Positions 1 through 6,852 of a DNA stretch of 12,004 bases are shown piece after piece. The notes below the pieces were generated by a model, which was given only the letters and a program-made list of their open reading frames with translations, did not search any database and had not been told where the DNA came from. The translations under genes and the position numbers were made by a program. Origin of the DNA: a bacterium (GTDB lineage: Bacteria; Actinomycetota; Acidimicrobiia; Spongiisociales; UBA11373); assembly GCA_013202595.1 (NCBI GenBank), contig JABMPV010000302.1, positions 1-12,004 on the forward strand, read 5' to 3'. Numbering within the stretch: position 1 is the first letter of the stretch; each line of letters starts with the position of its first letter.

Positions 1-36
1 CCGTCGTGAACGCGGCAAACGTTTGTGGTCGGGGCA

Positions 37-879
37 CTAACGCTCCCGGCTGCGGAGGAAGTGCTCGATCTCGGTGATCAGCCTTTCGCTCTCGCCGGGG
101 TTCAATGGCATCGCCGTGGGATCGGCTTCCTGGAGGCGCCGAACGTAGGCGGCCAACTCGTCGTTCTCCTCGAGGGCCTCCTCCACCTGGGCGGTGAACT
201 CGGCGGCTACCTGCTCCAGTTCTGAGACGTCGATGCCCGAGTCGAGTATCGGTGCGGCAGTCTCCAGCAGTGCGAGCATTGCGGCGGGGTTGGGATTGGC
301 GGCGAGGTAGTGGGGTGTGGCCGCCCAGAGACTCAGTGCCGGGATTCCCATCTCTCTACAGGCTTCGAGCATCACGCCGGTGATGCCGGTGGGGCCTTCG
401 TAGTGAGATGACTCGATTCCGAATGTGTCGAGCATTCGAGGATCGGTTGCAACTCCGAATATGGGCACGGGCGCGGCATGGGTCACCTGCCCGATGAACG
501 CCCCGAGGGTGACCACCAGGTCGACGTCGTTATCGGCCAGCACCTGGGTCACATGGCGGGTGTAGGTCTTCCATCTCAGGTTGGGCTCCTCACCCATCAC
601 TGTGATGAGGTCATAGGTGCCGCCGGTATCGACGGCGAAGAAGCGCGTGAAGGGCCACACGAGACGGCGCGTCCCACCTGCGACGATCTCGATCGTGGGA
701 CGGCGTGCCTGGAAGTCGAAGAACTCCTCGGAGTCGATGAGTGCAAACGGGTTGGTGTCGCCGGTCAAATAGGCGGCCGCTCCAGATGCTGCTTCACACG
801 CGTCGCTCCATCCCTCGAATGCGAGGACGGCTCGCGGGGATTTGAGGGTGGGGCGGTCGAATCTGTGGACGGGGTCCAT
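37..879 (-). CDS. PAC2 family protein (proteasome assembly chaperone-like)
   Basis: A complete 280-residue protein with the layout of the PAC2 family, named after proteasome assembly chaperone 2; the cellular role of bacterial members is not settled. Visible family features are an N-terminal strand followed by AFEGWSDACEAA (residues 20-31), the GEEPNLRW segment (96-103), the VTLGAF strand-turn (123-128), EGPTGITG (161-168) and PHYLAANPNP (189-198). An acidic, probably helical or coiled C-terminal tail covers about 218-260. Length matches usual family size (280-300). The ATG at 877-879 has no Shine-Dalgarno but lies 7 bases after a TAGCCT box at 887-892, which suggests a leaderless transcript. 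It is downstream of and co-oriented with the conserved gene at 925-1683 (45-base gap). The family call is firm; an actual link to a proteasome cannot be judged here. Confidence 0.85.
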   Translation of the reverse strand: MDPVHRFDRPTLKSPRAVLAFEGWSDACEAASGAAAYLTGDTNPFALIDSEEFFDFQARRPTIEIVAGGTRRLVWPFTRFFAVDTGGTYDLITVMGEEPNLRWKTYTRHVTQVLADNDVDLVVTLGAFIGQVTHAAPVPIFGVATDPRMLDTFGIESSHYEGPTGITGVMLEACREMGIPALSLWAATPHYLAANPNPAAMLALLETAAPILDSGIDVSELEQVAAEFTAQVEEALEENDELAAYVRRLQEADPTAMPLNPGESERLITEIEHFLRSRER

Positions 880-886
880 GGGTTCG

Positions 887-892
887 AGGCTA
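887..892 (-). promoter_or_regulatory. Putative -10 box for the PAC2 gene (leaderless start)
   Basis: Read on the minus strand, TAGCCT is followed by seven bases and then the ATG at 879-877. This spacing would put the transcription start at or next to the A of the start codon, as is common in actinobacteria. No Shine-Dalgarno is visible, which agrees. No clear -35 hexamer was seen. Confidence 0.45.
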
Positions 893-924
893 CTAGCGGT
901 GCGGTGTTGCGATCGGTCCCGGAG

Positions 925-1683
925 TCAGTCCAGGATCGACGCCGGTCCGGGCCGCGGCAGGTCGTTGGCGAGATCGAGGTGGCGCTGGGTCCACCACCTC
1001 AGGTTGGACAACTGCGTCGGTGTGAGCCGGTCGCAGAGCCAGTCCCAATGCAGGGCGACCACTTCACCCGGCTTCGGTTCCTCGATGAGCGCCGTGCCGC
1101 CGGAAGCCCATGTCACGATCTCCTCGACCGGGTTCCCGTACCCGAGTCGGCGGCCGCTGTAGGTGAGCGGTCGGGATCGAACGACGGCCGTGTCGCCGTC
1201 GACGGACACGACCATGCCCCAACGAATCCGGCACCCATCGAGCACCTTCATCGGATGCTCGGTGGGCCCCGATTTCAGGAGCCCGACCCACGGGTACACG
1301 CCGAACACGTGATAGGAGTGGTGGGGAGATGCGCCGGCGGGGATCGACTCGGACATGACACCCCAGTTCATGCCGGCTCTGGACTTGAAGCGCTCTTCGA
1401 GGCTGTTCCCCATTGTCTGCATGTCGACCCTCCACAGGAGGGCGTTGCCGACCCAGTAGGCCTCGACCACCCGGGTATCGAGAGGGTCGGCGATCCGGTT
1501 GGCCGTCGCGATGAGCTCCAGGTAGGGCCAGGCCCCATCGAACGCCTTGGCGAGGGCCTCGATCTCAGCGTCCGGTCCGGCCACGGCGGTGTCGAACAGC
1601 GCGCCCGGGTCGTCGGGCCCGCAGTAGCCGTGCCGATTGGGCGGCAGCGCATACCTGGCAAACATCACAGGTCCTGACGTCAC
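925..1683 (-). CDS. Conserved protein of unknown function, resembling the DUF6390 family
   Basis: Complete ORF of 252 residues from a GTG at 1681-1683. An ATG at 1663-1665 (residue 7) is preceded by AGGA at a better distance and may be the true start, giving 246 residues. From memory it resembles the actinobacterial family DUF6390; no biochemical role is known to me. Striking conserved-looking blocks are FARYALPP (8-15), GYCGPDD (19-25), FDGAWPYLELIA (48-59), ADPLD (65-69), VVEAYWVGN (72-80), HHSYHVFGVYPWVGLL (121-136), VLDGCRIRWG (147-156) and WDWLCDRL (213-220). The protein is rich in Trp, His and Tyr. It has no signal peptide or membrane segment and no metal-cluster motif. It is transcribed divergently from the hydrogenase operon across a shared 238-base regulatory region, so a hydrogenase-related job is possible but is inference. 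Confidence 0.75.
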   Translation of the reverse strand: MTSGPVMFARYALPPNRHGYCGPDDPGALFDTAVAGPDAEIEALAKAFDGAWPYLELIATANRIADPLDTRVVEAYWVGNALLWRVDMQTMGNSLEERFKSRAGMNWGVMSESIPAGASPHHSYHVFGVYPWVGLLKSGPTEHPMKVLDGCRIRWGMVVSVDGDTAVVRSRPLTYSGRRLGYGNPVEEIVTWASGGTALIEEPKPGEVVALHWDWLCDRLTPTQLSNLRWWTQRHLDLANDLPRPGPASILD

Positions 1684-1733
1684 CTGCGGCCTCGCTGCGA
1701 TCTGTTGTTGCGTTTCATCGGATCAGACCCGTT

Positions 1734-1739
1734 AGGTTA
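1734..1739 (-). promoter_or_regulatory. Possible -10 box for the 925-1683 gene
   Basis: TAACCT on the minus strand lies about 50-70 bases upstream of the two possible start codons (1683 or 1665). It is the best TANNNT match in that part of the divergent region. No convincing -35 was found, so this is a weak call. Confidence 0.2.
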
Positions 1740-1819
1740 TGGCCGCAGCATCGACAGTGGGAAAACGGATGGGCAGAGGCCGTTGGACCCCAGTTGGATC
1801 GCATCGGTCCCGTGTGACA

Positions 1820-1837
1820 TTGTGAAACTTCTCACAA
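1820..1837 (+). promoter_or_regulatory. CRP-type operator upstream of the hydrogenase operon
   Basis: A perfect 18-base palindrome, TTGTGA-AACTTC-TCACAA, sits 84 bases upstream of the hydB ATG. It contains the TGTGA-N6-TCACA core bound by CRP-type regulators (E. coli CRP, actinobacterial GlxR/Crp) and does not match the FNR core TTGAT-N4-ATCAA. The likely function is activation (or repression) of the hyd operon, and possibly of the divergent gene, by a CRP-family protein. The Crp/Fnr-like protein encoded inside the operon lacks a DNA-binding domain, so the ligand of this site must be encoded elsewhere. Confidence 0.65.
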
Positions 1838-1848
1838 GCGAGTCTCCC

Positions 1849-1878
1849 GGCCCTTTGCACTAGGGCCTTCGTCCCTAG
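1849..1878 (+). promoter_or_regulatory. Overlapping inverted repeats, DosR/NarL-like box
   Basis: Two perfect 6-base inverted repeats share bases: GGCCCT (1849-1854) with AGGGCC (1862-1867), and CTAGGG (1860-1865) with CCCTAG (1873-1878), each with a 7-base spacer. The second, GGGCCTTCGTCCC at its centre, resembles the DosR/DevR hypoxia box (core GGGAC-N4-GTCCC), although the spacing is one base shorter than that consensus. It lies 44-62 bases before the hydB ATG, where an activator touching RNA polymerase could bind. In Mycobacterium smegmatis the group 3b hydrogenase is hypoxia-induced through DosR, which makes this reading attractive. The alternative is mutually exclusive RNA hairpins, if transcription starts upstream. 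Confidence 0.4.
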
Positions 1879-1921
1879 GTGGCTGTGCGCTTCCGACGTA
1901 CGTTCGTGGTTGGAGGCATAG

Positions 1922-3049
1922 ATGACAACAGCACCAGTGATCCTCGATCGGGCAGCAATCGACGCCATGATCGGGGTAATCGAGGGTCGCGGACACCGGG
2001 TCGTCGGCCCGGTCGTTCGCAGTGGCGCAGTAGTCCTCGGTGACCTCTCGTCAACAGCCGACCTGCCCGTCGGAATCTCCGATGAGCAGACCCCAGGGCG
2101 GTATCGCCTGACGGCTCGGGACGATGAGGCACTGTTTGGCTACGTGGTCGGACCATCTTCGGCCAAGCCGTTTCTCCATGCGACGGGGGTTCCCGTCTGG
2201 CAAGGGGAGCGCACTGCCGACGGGAGTTTTGCGACCCGGAAACCCGAAGCGCCCACGCCGGTGGCCTTCATCGGGATTCGCCCGTGCGATCTCGCTGCCA
2301 TCGGCATCCAGGACAAGGTCTTCCTCAACGGGTACAGGGATGGCGTCTACGGAGACCGGCGCGAAGGGGTCTTCTCCGTCGTCGTCAACTGTGTGGAGCC
2401 AGGAGGCACCTGCTTCTGCACGTCGATGGGAACCGGCCCGAGGGCATCGAAGGGCTATGACATAGCCGTCACCGAGGTCATCGATGACGAGGAGCACTGG
2501 TTCCTCGCCGAACCGGGGTCCGACGCAGGCCAGGAGGTCCTTGCCCAACTCGGAGCGGCTCCGGCTTCGGATGATGAGAGGGTCCGGGTCGAGAATTTGC
2601 TCGTCGACGCCGCAGATCGGATGGGTCGCGGTCTCGACACCGAGGGCCTGCCCGAGGCGATCAAGGCGAGCATGGAGAGCCCCCGGTGGGACGAGATCGC
2701 CAAGCGATGCATGGCGTGTGCCAACTGCACTCTGGTGTGTCCCACCTGCTTCTGTGCGACCGTCGAGGACGAGACCGATCTCGCCGGGTTGGAAGCTCAG
2801 AGGGTCCGTCGTTGGGATTCGTGCTTCAACGAGGAGTTCTCGTACATCCACGGTGGCTCGCTGCGTCCGAGCACCTACGCCCGATACCGGCAGTGGCTGA
2901 CGCACAAGCTCTCGACCTGGGTGGACCAGTTCGGTGAAATGGGCTGTGTCGGGTGCGGCCGCTGCATCACCTGGTGCCCTGTCGGCATCGATATCACCGT
3001 CGAGGCCGCGGCGCTCGCCGCGGCGGCGAAGGAGGCAACCCATGTCTGA
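1922..3049 (+). CDS. hydB: Group 3b [NiFe] hydrogenase beta subunit, iron-sulfur electron-transfer protein HydB
   Basis: 375-residue soluble subunit that relays electrons between the hydrogenase core (HydA/HydD) and the flavin subunit HydG. Two [4Fe-4S] ferredoxin motifs are complete: C263-x2-C266-x2-C269-x3-C273-P and C342-x2-C345-x2-C348-x3-C352-P. Further conserved-looking cysteines occur in GIRPCDL (C122), NCVEPGGTCFC (C157, C164, C166), TCFC (C276, C278) and C301. This pattern is typical of the HydB/AsrA-like family (sulfhydrogenase beta and sulfite reductase subunit A). The start is well fixed: GGAGG at 1912-1916 stands 5 bases before the ATG. It is the first gene of the operon and overlaps the next gene by 8 bases. 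The group 3b assignment rests on this subunit together with hydG, hydD and hydA in order. Confidence 0.93.
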   Translation: MTTAPVILDRAAIDAMIGVIEGRGHRVVGPVVRSGAVVLGDLSSTADLPVGISDEQTPGRYRLTARDDEALFGYVVGPSSAKPFLHATGVPVWQGERTADGSFATRKPEAPTPVAFIGIRPCDLAAIGIQDKVFLNGYRDGVYGDRREGVFSVVVNCVEPGGTCFCTSMGTGPRASKGYDIAVTEVIDDEEHWFLAEPGSDAGQEVLAQLGAAPASDDERVRVENLLVDAADRMGRGLDTEGLPEAIKASMESPRWDEIAKRCMACANCTLVCPTCFCATVEDETDLAGLEAQRVRRWDSCFNEEFSYIHGGSLRPSTYARYRQWLTHKLSTWVDQFGEMGCVGCGRCITWCPVGIDITVEAAALAAAAKEATHV

Positions 3050-3506
3050 GACACCGATTGATCTCAGGTCACACCCATTTGTGATCGACCTCTCCGAGTC
3101 CGCACAAGAGCGACTCTCCGAGTGTGCTGTCGGCACCGTCCATTGGGAGCCCGGCACCAAGATCTTCCGAGAGGGAGGCGTGTCGGAGAACTGTTATCTG
3201 ATCATGTGCGGCATCGTCGCCGTCGAGGCTCACTCACCCGGCCGTGATGCCAAGGTGCTCCAGACCCTCGGTCAGGGCGACGTGCTCGGGTGGTCGTGGC
3301 TGTTCCCACCGTATCGGTGGACATTCGACGCTCACGTTCGTGCTGAGACCGAGGCGGTTCAACTCGATGGGGTGAAGCTCCGGGAGTACATGGACACAGA
3401 CCGTGAACTCGGGTACGAAGTGCTCTTCCAGTTCTCTCGGCTCGTCGTCCGTCGGCTGAACGCGACCCGACTCCAACTACTGGATCTCTATGCAGACCAT
3501 TCCTGA
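3042..3506 (+). CDS. Stand-alone cyclic-nucleotide-binding-fold (Crp/Fnr-like) protein without HTH
   Basis: 154-residue protein starting at ATG 3042, 6 bases after GGAGG (3031-3035), and overlapping the end of hydB by 8 bases. It has the cNMP-binding beta-roll: GTKIFREGGVSENCYLIMCG (38-57), LGQGDVLGW (about 82-90), then VRAETEAVQLD and a C-terminal helix. It ends where Crp/Fnr regulators would begin their helix-turn-helix, and hydG starts before its stop, so no DNA-binding domain is encoded. The phosphate-binding cassette is changed. The CRP-type G-E-L-x-x-F ... R-S-A is replaced by GWSWLFPPYRWTFDA, without the Glu and Arg/Ser that hold cAMP. It is probably a small accessory or sensory partner of the hydrogenase; its ligand is unknown. 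Similar proteins are, from memory, found beside other NAD(P)-linked hydrogenases. Confidence 0.85.
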   Translation: MSETPIDLRSHPFVIDLSESAQERLSECAVGTVHWEPGTKIFREGGVSENCYLIMCGIVAVEAHSPGRDAKVLQTLGQGDVLGWSWLFPPYRWTFDAHVRAETEAVQLDGVKLREYMDTDRELGYEVLFQFSRLVVRRLNATRLQLLDLYADHS

Positions 3507-4332
3507 ATCAACCCAAATCGACCCCATGGCTCCGGTGCCCTGCAAGGTGACGGCGCAATGGGATGTGACAGAAGACACCTTCGGGCTGCGGCTCGCGGCA
3601 CCGGCGGGCTACTCGTTCCAGCCGGGCCAGTTCAACATGCTGTACCAGTTCGGTGTGGGTGAGGTGGCCATCTCCATCAGCGGAGATCCCGCCTATCCCG
3701 AGTCGCTGGTCCACACCATCAGAGGTGTCGGCGCGGTGACCAAGTCGCTGCGGAACCTGCGAGCAGGTGACGTCGTCGGCATGAGAGGGCCGTTCGGCAA
3801 CTCTTGGCCGGTCGAACAGGCCGTCGGGCACGATGTCGTGCTCGTGGCCGGTGGTATCGGACTCGCTCCACTCCGGCCCGCGCTGCTCCATGTGCTCAAC
3901 AACCGCAACGACTACGGCCGCGTGGTGCTGCTCTACGGCACCAGGACCCCCCGCGACATCCTGTTCCAACAGGAGTTGCAGGAGTGGCGTGGACGCTTCG
4001 ACATGGACGTCCTCGTGGCCGTCGATGCAGCCGGCCGCGATTGGCACGGCTCGGTCGGTGTGGTGACCAAGCTCATCGGCAGGGCGCCATTCGACCCGCA
4101 CAACGCTGTGGCGATGGTCTGTGGGCCAGAGATCATGATGCGTTTCACCGGGAGGGAGTTGGTGACCCGCGGCATCCAACCGTCGATGGTCTATCTCTCC
4201 ATGGAGCGCAACATGAAGTGTGCCGTCGGCTTCTGTGGGCACTGCCAATTCGGGTCTGCGTTCGTGTGCAAGAACGGGCCCGTGTTCACCTACGACGACA
4301 TCGGCGATCTACTCGACATCAGGGAGGTGTGA
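3490..4332 (+). CDS. hydG: Group 3b [NiFe] hydrogenase gamma subunit, FAD/NAD(P)-binding reductase HydG
   Basis: 280-residue diaphorase subunit of the ferredoxin-NADP reductase superfamily, linking the hydrogenase to NAD(P)(H). (It is unrelated to the [FeFe]-hydrogenase maturase also called HydG.) The N-terminal flavin barrel (about 16-105) contains FQPGQFNMLYQFG (43-55), EVAISISGDP (58-67, flavin-contacting strand) and the GPFGNSWP turn (100-107). The nucleotide-binding domain has GGIGLAPLRP (121-130) and MVCGPE (209-214). The C-terminus carries a [2Fe-2S] site C244-x4-C249-x2-C252-x7-C260, as in dihydroorotate dehydrogenase B electron-transfer subunits. The ATG at 3490 overlaps the previous gene by 17 bases and has no clear Shine-Dalgarno. 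ATG 3526 (residue 13) is an alternative start. One base separates its stop from hydD. Confidence 0.92.
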   Translation: MQTIPESTQIDPMAPVPCKVTAQWDVTEDTFGLRLAAPAGYSFQPGQFNMLYQFGVGEVAISISGDPAYPESLVHTIRGVGAVTKSLRNLRAGDVVGMRGPFGNSWPVEQAVGHDVVLVAGGIGLAPLRPALLHVLNNRNDYGRVVLLYGTRTPRDILFQQELQEWRGRFDMDVLVAVDAAGRDWHGSVGVVTKLIGRAPFDPHNAVAMVCGPEIMMRFTGRELVTRGIQPSMVYLSMERNMKCAVGFCGHCQFGSAFVCKNGPVFTYDDIGDLLDIREV

Positions 4333-4333
4333 C

Positions 4334-5113
4334 ATGAGTGACAAACCGCGCTTGGCGGTATTCAAGTTCGCCTCCTGCGATGGCTGCCAGTTGAGCCTGC
4401 TCGACGCTGAGGACCATTTGCTCGCGGTCGCGGAGGCCGTCGAGATCGCCAACTTTGCCGAGGCGTCGCGAGACATCACCCCGGGGCCGTATGACGTATC
4501 GCTGGTGGAGGGGTCGATCACCACTCCCCACGATGCCGAGCGGATCCGTGAGGTGCGGAGGGACTCCAAGTTCCTTGTGACCATTGGCGCCTGCGCGACC
4601 GCAGGCGGCATCCAGGCACTGCGGAACTGGAAGGACGTCCGTGACTTCACGAGCTACGTGTACGCCAACCCGCAGTACATCGAAACGCTGTCGACTTCGA
4701 CGCCGGTCAAGAACCACGTCGAGGTCGACTTCGAATTGCGCGGCTGTCCGATCAGCAAGGAGCAACTCATCGAGGTCGTCAGTGCACTCCTGCACGGACG
4801 ACGGCCGAACATCCCGTCGTTCAGCGTCTGTGTCGAGTGCAAGCGCCGTGGAACCCCCTGTGTGATGGTTGCCCAGGGGATCCCGTGCCTCGGACCGATC
4901 ACTCAGGCCGGCTGCAACGGACTCTGCCCGGCATACGAGCGCGGCTGCTTTGGCTGCTTCGGGCCGATGGAGTCGGTCAATGCCGCGTCACTGACCGGGA
5001 AGTGGATGGAGATGGGGGTGAAGAGCTCAGATGTGGTCCGTGCCCTCAGAACCTACAACGCCTATGCAGAGCCTTTCAGGGAGGCCAGTGATGCCATCGC
5101 CGCCACAGAGTGA
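4334..5113 (+). CDS. hydD: Group 3b [NiFe] hydrogenase small subunit (delta), HydD
   Basis: 259-residue small subunit carrying the iron-sulfur relay from the NiFe site. The proximal cluster ligands are C15-x2-C18 (FASCDGCQ), C87 (GACAT) and C138 (RGCPIS). Eight more cysteines for two further [4Fe-4S] clusters are C166, C169, C176, C185, C194, C198, C205 and C208, giving three clusters in all. There is no Tat signal peptide and no C-terminal membrane anchor, as expected for a cytoplasmic group 3 enzyme. The start is ATG 4334, 6 bases after GGAGG (4323-4327). The open frame extends further upstream into hydG but has no ribosome site there. It overlaps hydA by 23 bases. Confidence 0.95.
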   Translation: MSDKPRLAVFKFASCDGCQLSLLDAEDHLLAVAEAVEIANFAEASRDITPGPYDVSLVEGSITTPHDAERIREVRRDSKFLVTIGACATAGGIQALRNWKDVRDFTSYVYANPQYIETLSTSTPVKNHVEVDFELRGCPISKEQLIEVVSALLHGRRPNIPSFSVCVECKRRGTPCVMVAQGIPCLGPITQAGCNGLCPAYERGCFGCFGPMESVNAASLTGKWMEMGVKSSDVVRALRTYNAYAEPFREASDAIAATE

Positions 5114-6398
5114 GCCTCGCACGATCAATGTCGACTACCTCGCCCGCGTAGAGGGCGAGGGGTCGATGAAAGTGGTCGTCCGAGATGGGACCATCGAGGA
5201 GGTCGAGTTCGGCATCTTCGAGCCACCCCGCTATTTCGAGGCATTCCTGCGCGGTCGCAGATTCTTCGAGGCCCCCGACATCACTGCGCGTATCTGCGGG
5301 ATCTGCCCGGTGGCCTATCAGATGTCATCGGCCCACGCGATGGAGATGGCGGCCGGAGTCACGGTGGATGGGATGCTGCGCGAATTGCGCCGCTTGCTGT
5401 ATTGCGGCGAGTGGATCGAGAGCCACGTCCTGCATGTGTTCATGCTCCACGCACCCGATTTCCTCGGGTACGAGAGTGCAATCCACATGGCGGCCGACCA
5501 TCGCGAGTTGGTCGAGATGGCCCTTCGCATGAAGAAGGCGGGTAACCGCCTGGTTCAGGTGCTCGGCGGCCGTGAGATCCACCCGATCAACGTGAAGCTC
5601 GGCGGCTTCTACAGCGTGCCGAGCCGCGCCGACCTCCAGTCCCTCGTCGAGGAACTGGAATGGTGCCGCGACGCTGCGATCAAGAGCGTCGGTGTAGTTG
5701 CCGGGCTTCCCACGCCCCAGATCGAGATGGACTTCGAGTTCGTCTCGCTCCGGCATCCCTCCGAGTACCCGTTCAACGAGGGCAGGATCGTGTCGAGCAA
5801 GGGTCTCGATATCGACATCTCCGAGTGGAACGACTACTTCCGTGAGGAGCATGTGGAGCGGTCCAACGCTCTGCAGGGCTGGCTTAAGAGCGGTGGCGCA
5901 TATCACGTCGGACCGCTGGCCAGGTACGCCAACAACTACGAGTTGTTGTCTCCCCTCGCCCGCAAGGCCGCAGAGGACGCAGGCATCGGGCCGGTCGTCA
6001 ACAATCCGTTCCAGAGCATCGTCGTGAGGGCCGTCGAGACGGTCTTCGCCATCGAGGAGGCTCTGCGGATCATCGACGCATACGAGGCACCAAAGGTTGC
6101 CTCCGTGCCGGTCATCCCGAAGGCGGGCATCGGGCACGGCGCAACCGAGGCACCGCGCGGCCTCCTCTATCACCGGTATGAGATCGACAGCGAAGGCCTC
6201 ATCGTCGAGGCGCAGATCGTCCCGCCGACGGCGCAGAACCAACCGACCATCGAGTCGGATCTGCGGGCCGTGCTCGAGGCGAATCTCGAACTGTCTGACG
6301 ACGACCTGCAGTGGCGACTCGAGCAGTCGATCCGCAACTACGACCCGTGCATCTCATGCGCTACCCACTTCCTCCGCCTGGACATAGACCGTGGCTGA
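5091..6398 (+). CDS. hydA: Group 3b [NiFe] hydrogenase large subunit (alpha), catalytic HydA
   Basis: 435-residue catalytic subunit that oxidises or evolves H2. The NiFe site cysteines are intact: RICGIC (67-72; C69, C72) near the N-terminus and DPCISC (418-423; C420, C423) near the C-terminus. Other family blocks are RVEGEG (19-24), REIHPINVKLGGF (161-173) and ATEAPRG (351-357). The precursor carries a short C-terminal extension after H426 of DPCISCATH (nine residues, FLRLDIDRG), the piece normally removed by a maturation protease, and that protease is the next gene. The start is ATG 5091, 6 bases after GGAGG (5080-5084), inside the end of hydD. The tetrapartite context (Fe-S beta, flavin gamma, small, large) points to group 3b rather than F420-linked 3a or Hox-type 3d. 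Confidence 0.95.
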   Translation: MPSPPQSEPRTINVDYLARVEGEGSMKVVVRDGTIEEVEFGIFEPPRYFEAFLRGRRFFEAPDITARICGICPVAYQMSSAHAMEMAAGVTVDGMLRELRRLLYCGEWIESHVLHVFMLHAPDFLGYESAIHMAADHRELVEMALRMKKAGNRLVQVLGGREIHPINVKLGGFYSVPSRADLQSLVEELEWCRDAAIKSVGVVAGLPTPQIEMDFEFVSLRHPSEYPFNEGRIVSSKGLDIDISEWNDYFREEHVERSNALQGWLKSGGAYHVGPLARYANNYELLSPLARKAAEDAGIGPVVNNPFQSIVVRAVETVFAIEEALRIIDAYEAPKVASVPVIPKAGIGHGATEAPRGLLYHRYEIDSEGLIVEAQIVPPTAQNQPTIESDLRAVLEANLELSDDDLQWRLEQSIRNYDPCISCATHFLRLDIDRG

Positions 6399-6852
6399 GG
6401 GCCCTGTTGTCGTGATCGGGGTGGGCAACCCCGATCGCGGCGACGACGGTGTGGGACCGGTAGTGGCCGGGATGGTCGCCGAAGCGTGCGCCCCCGGGGT
6501 CACTGCGGTGGCCGATCGTGGTGACCCTGCCGTCCTCATGGATCGCTGGGATGGAGCGTCTCTCGCCGTCCTGGTCGATGCGATGGTGTCGGGGTGCCCT
6601 CCCGGGGCGGTGGAGCGATTCGATGCGACGGTCGTCCCGCTCCCGGCATCGATGAGGCTGGCGTCGACCCACTCGGTCGGCGCGGGCGAAGCGGTGGAAT
6701 TGGCCAGGGCACTCGGGAGGCTTCCCGACCGCCTGGTCGTCTACGGCATCGAAGTGGTGTCGTTTGCCCCTGGAGCGCAACTCACCGGCGAAGTGGCCGA
6801 TGGAGCCAGATTGGCTGCCGGCATGGTGTGTGAGGAGGTGGCCGGTGCATGA
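6391..6852 (+). CDS. Hydrogenase maturation endopeptidase (peptidase M52, HycI/HybD-like)
   Basis: 153-residue protease that removes the HydA C-terminal extension after nickel insertion. The family signature GVGNPDRGDDGVG (10-22) is present. The three nickel-sensing ligands of HybD-type proteases (Glu16, Asp62, His93) line up with D19, D63 (LVDAM) and H94 (STHSVG), so Asp replaces Glu at the first position, a change common in the DD-type branch. The GTG start at 6391 overlaps the hydA stop by 8 bases and lacks its own ribosome site, so translation is probably coupled to hydA. It is followed by hypA with another 8-base overlap. Confidence in function is high; which of the hyaD/hybD/hycI/frcD names applies is unclear. 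Confidence 0.92.
   Translation: MAEGPVVVIGVGNPDRGDDGVGPVVAGMVAEACAPGVTAVADRGDPAVLMDRWDGASLAVLVDAMVSGCPPGAVERFDATVVPLPASMRLASTHSVGAGEAVELARALGRLPDRLVVYGIEVVSFAPGAQLTGEVADGARLAAGMVCEEVAGA

Noticed and set aside
16..25. Palindrome CAAACGTTTG after the PAC2 gene
   Set aside because: Ten-base self-complementary stretch without loop, T-tract or partner site; chance is likely in a window of this size.
478..1677. 399-residue plus-strand frame across the PAC2 and DUF6390-like genes
   Set aside because: It spans two convincing minus-strand genes and the gap between them; composition is that of an antisense frame.
2934..3041. Upstream extension of the cNMP-fold protein frame
   Set aside because: Overlaps the second ferredoxin motif of hydB; ATG 3042 has GGAGG at 6 bases and begins a normal domain.
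2051..3160. 369-residue minus-strand frame opposite hydB
   Set aside because: Shadow of hydB; no domain, no ribosome site, and the opposite strand carries intact ferredoxin motifs.
4220..4333. Upstream extension of the hydD frame
   Set aside because: It overlaps the end of hydG, has no ribosome site, and homologous small subunits start near the FASCDGC motif; ATG 4334 has an ideal GGAGG.
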